Shown: piece by piece, positions 57,854-64,000 of the stretch
Layout of the letters: each line of letters opens with the position of its first letter
How positions within the stretch are numbered: the first letter of the stretch is position 1
Source: Thiovibrio sp964588325
GTDB lineage: Bacteria > Desulfobacterota > Desulfobulbia > Desulfobulbales > Desulfurivibrionaceae
Assembly: GCA_964588325.1 (NCBI GenBank)
Contig: CAZPOR010000011.1
Location: 1 to 64,000 of the forward strand
DNA length: 64,000 nt
Direction: 5' to 3'
Position numbers and translations under genes: made by a program
Notes under the pieces: generated by a model
Seen by the model: only the letters and a program-made list of their open reading frames with translations
Told to the model about the DNA's origin: nothing
The model's database searches: none

Positions 57854-59296
57854 ATGGCAAGTGAGAAACTATTCAAAGGCGGGGTAGAGATCCAGAATGG
57901 CGCGTTTATTCTGAGGGTCACCAAGGATCGTCTTCAGGCCGTTGTCACTATGAAAGACGCCAAGGCCGGGGTGCAGCTCGATAACAATCTGCTCCAGAAG
58001 GAGCTTGCCGAGAACGGGATTGTCGGCGGTTTGCTTCCGGCCCCCGAGTCGACGGGAGGAGGATCGTTTATCGTGGCCAAGGGGATCCCGCCGGCCATGG
58101 GCGATAACGCCAGGGTGAAAATGCATGTCAAGCCGGCCATCCCCGGTCCGCAGCGAACGGATCCGGATAAGGATCAGGTGGATTTCCGCGAACTCGGAAC
58201 CATCGTCAATGTCGCCAAGGACAGGCTGCTGCTGGAGAAAATCGCCCCCACCCAGGGCAAGGCGGGCCAGGATGTTTTTGGGGTAGGCATCCCGGCCAAG
58301 CCGGGAAAAGACAGCAAGCTCAAATATGGCAAAGGGGTTACCCTCTCGCCCGACGAGATGAAGATTTTTGCCGCGCTTGACGGCAAGTTTGTCATGGATG
58401 ATGGCAGACCCACGGTTTTCGGCGAACATTCCATTACCGGCGATGTGGATATGAAGGTGGGAAACATCGTCTTTGGCGGCTCCAAACTGACCATCAGCGG
58501 CGAGGTTCTTCCCGGCTTCAGCGTCAAATGCCGGGGGGATATCTGGATCGGCCAGGGGGTTAATAATTCTTCCGTCATGGCCGGCGGCGCTCTGACCGTT
58601 ATCGGCGGGGTTGTCGGGGAGGAAGCGAAACTGCGCGCCAAGGGCGACATCACCGTTGATTTCGTGGAGAATGGCCCGAAACTTGAAACGGCGGGGTATC
58701 TCCGGGTCAATGACGTGTTGTTGCAGGCGCATGCCAGTGTCGGCAAGGAGGTGATCGCCACCCAGGGGAACGGCACGATCATCGGCGGCAAGATTATTGC
58801 CGCCGGTTCCGTGCACGTCAAGGAGCTGGGATGTGAAGCCGAGGTGGTCACCGAGGTTTGCGTCGGGCTCGTTCCTTCCTTGCAGATGAAGAAACAGAAG
58901 ATCGACGAGGAACTTGGCCTGTGGTCGGACCGTTTGAATGAGGTCATCAAGAACATCAGCGCCCTGGAGAAGATCAAGAAGGAACTGGCGGCGAAATTTC
59001 CCGCGGACAAAAGCACCCTGCTGGCCAAATGCAAATCCTTCATGCCCAAGGCCATGGACAAGGTCAACCTCCTGACCGAAGAAAACCAGGCGCTGGAGCT
59101 GGAGCTTGAGCAGATGGTGAACGAGGTGGTCTATGTCTATGGACGCCTCTTCCCCGGGGTGGTGGTGAAGATAGGCTCCCTGGTCCGGACCATCACCCTT
59201 GAGGAAGACCAGTCGGTTGTGTATTTCGATCCCATAAGCCACCAGATCCTGGTGCGCAAGATGACCCGCGATGAACGGGACGCCATGCCTGCCTGA
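57854..59296 (+). CDS. FapA/DUF342 family protein
   Basis: A ~480-residue cytoplasmic protein. The central beta-helix core has the repeated DUF342 pattern (SITGDVDMKVGNIVFGGSKLTISGEV, GDIWIGQGVNNSSVMAGGALTVIGGVVG), followed by a coiled coil (~355-430). Relatives affect polar localisation and flagellar number or assembly. The preferred ATG is 57854; a GTG at 57842 is in frame. There are no flagellar genes beside it. Confidence 0.88.
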   Translation: MASEKLFKGGVEIQNGAFILRVTKDRLQAVVTMKDAKAGVQLDNNLLQKELAENGIVGGLLPAPESTGGGSFIVAKGIPPAMGDNARVKMHVKPAIPGPQRTDPDKDQVDFRELGTIVNVAKDRLLLEKIAPTQGKAGQDVFGVGIPAKPGKDSKLKYGKGVTLSPDEMKIFAALDGKFVMDDGRPTVFGEHSITGDVDMKVGNIVFGGSKLTISGEVLPGFSVKCRGDIWIGQGVNNSSVMAGGALTVIGGVVGEEAKLRAKGDITVDFVENGPKLETAGYLRVNDVLLQAHASVGKEVIATQGNGTIIGGKIIAAGSVHVKELGCEAEVVTEVCVGLVPSLQMKKQKIDEELGLWSDRLNEVIKNISALEKIKKELAAKFPADKSTLLAKCKSFMPKAMDKVNLLTEENQALELELEQMVNEVVYVYGRLFPGVVVKIGSLVRTITLEEDQSVVYFDPISHQILVRKMTRDERDAMPA

Positions 59297-59357
59297 GGTT
59301 AGGGATCACCCACCGCCGGGGAGAACGCACCATCCGGTTCGTTCCCCTGAGCGTCGC

Positions 59358-59843
59358 TTAATTGGCGGTGCTGATTGCCTGGCCTCGGGAGGTGAAGGAT
59401 ATCCCCTGCTGCGATTCCGCCCCGATCATGATGGTTTCGACTAGCACCGGATTGACCGCTTTTTTCGCGTTCCATTCAACCACGAAGTTGGCTCCGGAGC
59501 CGCCGCTCTTGTCTTTCTGCGGCACGACATACCGGATCGATTCCCAAGGGCCGAGGGAGACGGGCTGCTCCAGATATTTCCGGATGCGTTTCCCCTTGGT
59601 GTCGTAATAGTCCGCGGCCGTTATGGTGACGGGGTGTTTGGCATCGATATTTCTGATGCTCAGGGTAACGGTCAGCAGGAAAGGCTGTTCTCTGTTCCCT
59701 ATATAGATGTGGGAATAGGCCGGCACATACACGGTTTGCCCCTTTGAGAGATCCAAGGCTCCGGCGTCGGCATAGGCGGTCATGCAGACGGGAAACAGGA
59801 GCGCGAAGAGGATCAGGCCGGACAGGCAGCGGGTTTTTTTCAT
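59358..59843 (-). CDS. DUF3124 family exported protein
   Basis: A 161-residue protein with a signal peptide (CLSGLILFALLFPVCMTAYA) and the DUF3124 core TVYVPAYSHIYIGNR ... LTVTLSIRN. Function unknown. The start ATG overlaps the stop of an upstream broken frame (ATGA), suggesting that it was once coupled to an RCK-containing transporter gene. Antiporters and a stress protein lie upstream. Confidence 0.85.
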   Translation of the reverse strand: MKKTRCLSGLILFALLFPVCMTAYADAGALDLSKGQTVYVPAYSHIYIGNREQPFLLTVTLSIRNIDAKHPVTITAADYYDTKGKRIRKYLEQPVSLGPWESIRYVVPQKDKSGGSGANFVVEWNAKKAVNPVLVETIMIGAESQQGISFTSRGQAISTAN

Positions 59844-60088
59844 AATTTTTTCTCCATGACGGTATCTGGCGGCAGTTGTTTCTTCCCAGGTTCCACCATC
59901 TTTTTGAATGCGAGCCGTTCCTGCTTATTTCCCACCACAGAGAGCAGGTTGCCCTTTTAAAACAGTACGATGCTTTGGGGTTTGAGTGAAACGCTTTTTT
60001 CTTGCCTCATCCCCAGTACCGAGAGCATGGTTATGAGAGTGAGCTTGGCCCTAGCCAGTTGCAAGGCTTCGTTTACTGCGGGAGTGGC
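59840..60088 (-). pseudogene. Remnant of a gene ending in an RCK_C-like segment
   Basis: The 38 codons before DUF3124 read KGNLLSVVGNKQERLAFKKM and onward, the typical last strand and helix of an RCK_C domain (compare ELLVLGTPERIRQFRRWLE at the end of the KefB-like protein). An in-frame TAA (59959-59957) precedes them, and a further 43 open codons of unrecognised sequence lie before that. There is no start. This looks like a decayed transporter gene. Confidence 0.5.
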
Positions 60089-60160
60089 TCAGGTTTCGCG
60101 TTAGAGGTAGAGATGCAAAAAAAAAGAAATGGGACAAGGCCATGTTTGCAGAGGAATCGG

Positions 60161-61090
60161 TTAGGCCGTATGGAACTGAAGAATTGTCGCGAGATAGGCC
60201 ATATACAGCACCAGGAGCAAGACCCCCCGCCTTCGTTCAATGAAGCCTGTGCGCGTGGGGTAAGTGAACGCCAGGACCATGAACCCAAACACCAACGCAA
60301 CAGCTACCTCGCGCCAGGCAACGGTGATGGGATGGATGACAGCCGCGACAGCGATGATGAAAAAACCGTTGAAGATATTGCTGCCAAGAATTGTTCCCAG
60401 GCCAACCTCGTCGTGTCCGCGAAATTTGGCGATTATTGTGGTCGCGAGTTCGGGCACGGACGTGCCAACCGCGACAATAGTTGCTCCAACAATGAATTCA
60501 TCTATGCCAAAGGCAATGGCGATGCCTCTTGCTCCCGCCACAATGAACTTTCCGGCAGCGACAAGCAGAACAAGTCCTGCAATGCACGAAAGAACAACCA
60601 GCCATCCTCGATGTTCACCAAGAATTTCATCCGCGGCACTTCGTTGCTTTCGTGCCTCGACAATGGTCGCCACAAGCCAAGCGAAAAACATGCCCAACAT
60701 TAACAGGCCGTCAAACTTGGAAAGTTCGCCATCCAGAAACATAATTCCCGTAATTACAGGAATCAGCAATCCCACGGGGAAATCCCGCTTTACGCTGTCA
60801 CGAGAACTTTTGATTCCGGAAATTAATAAAGCAAGACCGAGAATCAGGGCAACATTCACAATGTTACTGCCAAGGACGTCGCCGAGAGAAATTTGGGGCT
60901 TTCCCGCCAGAGCGGAATTTATCGCGACTGACAATTCCGGGGTTGATGTTGCGAATGCGGCAACGGTTGCGCCGATAATCCCCGGCGTAACTCGCGCCCA
61001 ATGAGCCAGGCCGACTATGCCGCGGACAAAAAGCTCGCCGCCGATGCCGGCGCATGCAACCCCCAAAAGCAACGCGGTGTAATCGTTCAT
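60161..61090 (-). CDS. CaxA-type calcium/cation antiporter
   Basis: A 309-residue inner-membrane protein with about ten helices in two inverted halves. The two alpha repeats each carry the acidic motif: GATVAAFATSTPELSVAI and GATIVAVGTSVPELATTI. It exchanges Na+ or H+ for Ca2+. ATG 61090 has a GGGGG site just upstream. Confidence 0.93.
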   Translation of the reverse strand: MNDYTALLLGVACAGIGGELFVRGIVGLAHWARVTPGIIGATVAAFATSTPELSVAINSALAGKPQISLGDVLGSNIVNVALILGLALLISGIKSSRDSVKRDFPVGLLIPVITGIMFLDGELSKFDGLLMLGMFFAWLVATIVEARKQRSAADEILGEHRGWLVVLSCIAGLVLLVAAGKFIVAGARGIAIAFGIDEFIVGATIVAVGTSVPELATTIIAKFRGHDEVGLGTILGSNIFNGFFIIAVAAVIHPITVAWREVAVALVFGFMVLAFTYPTRTGFIERRRGVLLLVLYMAYLATILQFHTA

Positions 61091-61187
61091 ATCCCCCTTC
61101 CTGAAAGTAAACTGCCACCGCAAGCCCGGAGGTTTACCGGTTGGTTATTGTTTTATGAATGTCTGTAGTTTTCTCTGGAGCAACCGT

Positions 61188-63467
61188 TTAGCTGCCTTGT
61201 TCGTGCTCCAGCCAGCGTCTGAACTGGCGGATTCGTTCGGGAGTCCCCAGTACGAGCAACTCCGCCCCTTTGGTGAGGCGCTCGCGGCCAGCCGGATTGA
61301 CGACCTTGTGACCGGCGCGGTCTATCCCGACCACCAGCACACTTGTCTGCTGCTGAATCTGCAGTTCGGCCAATGATCTGCCGACGCAGGGCCCCGCGGT
61401 AACGACAACTCTCTCCAGGTGGGCTTGATCAAAATCGGACACCTCTTCCGGACCTTTCACCTGACCGAGCCCCGACCGTGCGGCATCGATCTGTTCTTGC
61501 GTTCCAAGCAGGAGCAGCCGGTCGCCGGTATAGATCGCCTGCGTCGGCCTCGGCGCTATGATCATATGCCCCTGCCGGTCGATTTCCACTATGGAGGCCC
61601 CAAAGCGTGAACGCACCCGCAGTTCGGCAATACTGTGGCCGGAGCAGACCGCCCTCTCCGGCACGATGTATTCTTGAACGCGCAGAATCCACCCGCCGGA
61701 ATCTTCCATCCATAACCTGTGATGCGGGCTTTCAGGGGTATGCGTCTCGGCAAAAACCTCCTGGAGCGAAATTTGCCATCTGCTGTGCCAGTCGATGAGG
61801 CGGCGCGAAAAAACGATGAGGACAATTGTGAGCACCGCCATGATTCCCAACCACCACCAACGAGACAGCGACTCAATCGGCAAAATCTGCACGAGCCAGT
61901 ACGCGAGACCAACAGCGCATATCGTTTTGATGCTGTTTGCGATGAGCAACTTAGGGAGCCGGATACGAGCCGTGGTCAGTCCGGCAAAGATCATCGCCAG
62001 GGCACCGAGTTGGCGCCAGATGGCGATAAGCGGCACCAGCACCAGGACACCGATGGCCGTCCAGAAAAGGAGCCCCAACATCGCCGGCGTCAACCCTTTG
62101 TCGAGCAGGCTCTGCTGTAAAGCCGCCAATATCTTTTCGGAAAACGCCAGCAGGCCGGTGACGAACAAAATCTCCAGGGCGACCTGCAACACCGTCTTCT
62201 TGCTCAGTTGCCACCACAGTTGTCCTGCTTGCATGTTCCCGAGCTGCGCCAGCCAGAGGTGGTAGACCTCCAGCATGCGGTTCAACCAGCGCGGCTCAAT
62301 TTTCTCGATTCCTTGCAAGAGCGGTTCGGCATGGCGATTGATCACCGGCGTGAGCAAGACGGTGAGGATGGATACCCCGACGGTGACCGGGTAGTACTCC
62401 GGTGGCAGCACATGCGCTCCTACCCCCAGTTGCGCGATGACAAAGGTGAATTCCCCCAACGGCATTAAGAGGAGTCCGGCCCGGCGCGCATCACGGGGCG
62501 GTGTGCCGAGCACCATCAAAGCAAACCCGGTGGAGAGAGAGCGAATCACCATGATAAAAATGGTCAGAGCCACGATCCAATGCCATACCCCGAACATCAG
62601 GTTCACATCGATCATCATGCCAATGGAGACGAAGAAGACGCTGCTGAACATGTCGCGCATGCCGCCGAAAGCTTTCTCCACCCCACTTTTTTGCGGCATC
62701 TCGGCGACGATGGTGCCGAGAAGAAAGGCGCCGAGGGCAAGCGAATACCCCGCCTTCACCGCCATGAGCGCCATCAGAAAAAGGATGCCGGCAACGATGA
62801 TCGTCTGCAATTCTGGGTCAGCTTTGACGTTGAGTCGCCGCAAAAGAACCGGAACCAAAGAGAGACCGGCCATGACGAGCAGCACAACGAAAGCGCCCAT
62901 GCTGGTCAACAGATTCCCTATGTTCAGTGACTCGGCACCGAAGGAAGTGACCTGCGAGCCGAGAACAGCGAGCATCATGACAGCAACAATGTCCTCCAGT
63001 ACGGTGATGCCTTGCGCCAGTTGGCCCGGACGCTCGTGATTGAGGTTGAGCTCCCGGACAACCTTGGCGATGACGGCCGAACTGGAAACCATGAACATGG
63101 CTGCCATGAAGAGGCTTTGCGCGGAATTCCAGCCGAGCACTTTTCCCAGCAGATGCGTCAGGTTGAGTACAAAAAAAGCACCGAGCCCCGTCGCCAAAAG
63201 CATCGGGAGCCCCATCTTGTGCAGCTTGGTGAGACTCAACCCCAGACCGATGCCGAACATGAGGAAAACTAGGCCCACCAGAGAGAGCGTCTCAATCCGC
63301 CCCACATCGAGGATCAAGGAAAATGGCGGGGTGAAGGGGCCGACGAGGATGCCGGCAAGAATATAGCCGACAATCACCGACAAGCCGATGCGCTTGCACA
63401 ACGCACCGGCGATGCCGGCCCCGAGAAGGACAATGGCAAGATCCTGAATAAAGTTAATACCGTCCAT
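61188..63467 (-). CDS. KefB-like CPA2 cation:proton antiporter with tandem RCK_C domains
   Basis: A 759-residue protein. Residues ~1-390 are the CPA2 antiporter domain with about twelve helices (SVIVGYILAGILVGPF, LGAFLLGTIVAEMP). Further helices (~430-580) link to two C-terminal RCK_C domains, each with a signature strand (GDRLLLLGTQEQIDA; GAELLVLGTPERIRQ). It probably exports K+ or Na+ in exchange for H+. ATG 63467 has GAGG 8 bases upstream; a longer frame to 63671 lacks family character. It lies 97 bases upstream of the calcium antiporter gene. Confidence 0.92.
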   Translation of the reverse strand: MDGINFIQDLAIVLLGAGIAGALCKRIGLSVIVGYILAGILVGPFTPPFSLILDVGRIETLSLVGLVFLMFGIGLGLSLTKLHKMGLPMLLATGLGAFFVLNLTHLLGKVLGWNSAQSLFMAAMFMVSSSAVIAKVVRELNLNHERPGQLAQGITVLEDIVAVMMLAVLGSQVTSFGAESLNIGNLLTSMGAFVVLLVMAGLSLVPVLLRRLNVKADPELQTIIVAGILFLMALMAVKAGYSLALGAFLLGTIVAEMPQKSGVEKAFGGMRDMFSSVFFVSIGMMIDVNLMFGVWHWIVALTIFIMVIRSLSTGFALMVLGTPPRDARRAGLLLMPLGEFTFVIAQLGVGAHVLPPEYYPVTVGVSILTVLLTPVINRHAEPLLQGIEKIEPRWLNRMLEVYHLWLAQLGNMQAGQLWWQLSKKTVLQVALEILFVTGLLAFSEKILAALQQSLLDKGLTPAMLGLLFWTAIGVLVLVPLIAIWRQLGALAMIFAGLTTARIRLPKLLIANSIKTICAVGLAYWLVQILPIESLSRWWWLGIMAVLTIVLIVFSRRLIDWHSRWQISLQEVFAETHTPESPHHRLWMEDSGGWILRVQEYIVPERAVCSGHSIAELRVRSRFGASIVEIDRQGHMIIAPRPTQAIYTGDRLLLLGTQEQIDAARSGLGQVKGPEEVSDFDQAHLERVVVTAGPCVGRSLAELQIQQQTSVLVVGIDRAGHKVVNPAGRERLTKGAELLVLGTPERIRQFRRWLEHEQGS

Positions 63468-63756
63468 CACTGCTGCCTCATGACGTTGTAAAAGAATTCC
63501 AACGGAAAAAACAAGAAGTTGTCCATAAATAATTTTCTCGGGACTCGCGCCGGATTTTACAACGGATTTGTCCGAGACGATTGAGGAAAAGCACGGGCGT
63601 AACAGCGCTACGGCAATGATTTGCGATTGAAACGCGGCCACAGACAGCCAAAAGCCGGATATGAGCACCACAGATGTATTTACGGACAGGCTCTGAGGAC
63701 ACCCCCTGTTTTTTTAAGAATATACGGGGGCAAATTATCCTCAGGCATGAAAGCCG

Positions 63757-64000
63757 TTATTCCGTGAGTTTTACGGGAGAGACAAATCCGGCGGGCTTGA
63801 GTGCAAGCACGGAACATTGTACCTGCTCAAGAATAGCCTCAGCGGTATTGCCGATAATCAACCCGGCAATGCCTGTCCGCGCAACCGTCCCCATGACAAC
63901 CAAATCCGCCTGCAACTCCCCGACCAGGGCGGGTATCACCTCGCGCGCCGTTCCTTTGCGGAGATGAAAGCGGGGGGTGAGGTACTCATAAGCCTCCGCG
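63757..64000 (-). CDS. Universal stress protein, C-terminal part (cut by window edge)
   Basis: The open frame enters from the window end and stops at 63757, giving 81 codons. VVMGTVARTGIAGLIIGNTAEAILEQVQCSVLALKPAGFVSPV is the ATP-binding C-terminal signature of a UspE-type protein (G-x2-R-x-G-x9-G-N/S-T/V). The start lies outside the window. The antiporter, DUF3124 and Usp genes look like a salt/energy stress cluster. Confidence 0.88.
   Translation of the reverse strand, partial: AEAYEYLTPRFHLRKGTAREVIPALVGELQADLVVMGTVARTGIAGLIIGNTAEAILEQVQCSVLALKPAGFVSPVKLTE

Noticed and set aside
60002..60703. 233-codon plus-strand frame over the calcium antiporter
   Set aside because: Antisense to the CaxA-type gene, which has both alpha-repeat motifs.

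Overview
The window is a GC-rich bacterial chromosome segment that looks like a sulfate-reducing relative of the Desulfobulbales (Desulfobacterota). Nothing in it fixes the genus. The pointers are a second adenylate kinase with the Cys/His/Cys/Cys metal site known from Desulfovibrio gigas, a MoaE-like protein, TrmFO, a bacteriohemerythrin, a small ferredoxin, a haem-binding chemoreceptor, and a fused prephenate dehydratase-ACT-dehydrogenase. There are no rRNA, tRNA, CRISPR, prophage or IS genes. Most of it is ordinary core genome with one small accessory islet and several structured intergenic elements.

Layout. 0.4-9.8 kb (+): sulfite exporter family permease, M32 carboxypeptidase, MltD, PepN, MoaE-like protein, EF-P and its modifying enzyme EpmA. 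9.8-11.3 kb: AT-richer islet with an orphan secreted protein and a Phd/VapC toxin-antitoxin pair. 11.3-17.3 kb (-): UDG-like Fe-S protein, a giant M1 peptidase/ChaN/PDZ fusion, TrmFO, Adk. 17.6-18.6 kb (+): two Hsp20 genes. 18.8-30.2 kb (-): ferredoxin, hemerythrin, two chemoreceptors, a PheA-TyrA-like fusion, CheY-like, CheD, CheW, sensor kinase, NtrC-type regulator, SH3 protein. 30.5-36.2 kb: HD-GYP protein (+), TlyA (-), then cdaA-cdaR-glmM (-). 36.6-41.8 kb (+): rpsT (UUG start) and trpEGDCF. 41.8-45.7 kb (-): glycine-zipper lipoprotein, DegP, anti-sigma and ECF sigma factor. 46-55 kb: ThiL, RluA-type synthase, MtgA, a GH17-GT2 glucan synthase, UvrB, a DUF374 acyltransferase. 55.3-64 kb: metal-type Adk, a 38-residue ORF, a K+ channel, FapA/DUF342, DUF3124, a gene remnant, a Ca2+/cation antiporter, a KefB-like antiporter and the end of a universal stress protein.

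How parts work together. The ECF sigma gene, its zinc-finger anti-sigma and DegP form an envelope-stress module. The sigma gene has a near-ideal GGAACTT-N15-GTCTCT promoter. A second such promoter (GGAACTT-N16-GTCTTT) sits just after the anti-sigma stop and runs into a strong terminator before degP, so it would make a short pyrimidine-rich RNA. A third, weaker match lies just after a chemoreceptor stop codon, again followed by a CU-rich stretch (with CTCCTCC anti-Shine-Dalgarno motifs) and a strong terminator. I read these as candidate sigma-E-dependent small RNAs embedded in 3' UTRs; this is the most novel signal in the window.

Other points: a 106-nt nested hairpin between efp and epmA whose imperfect pairs are G-U wobbles only on the minus strand; the complete c-di-AMP operon together with two RCK-domain K+ transport proteins; and UDG-like, M1-like and PDT-like domains whose canonical catalytic residues are changed.
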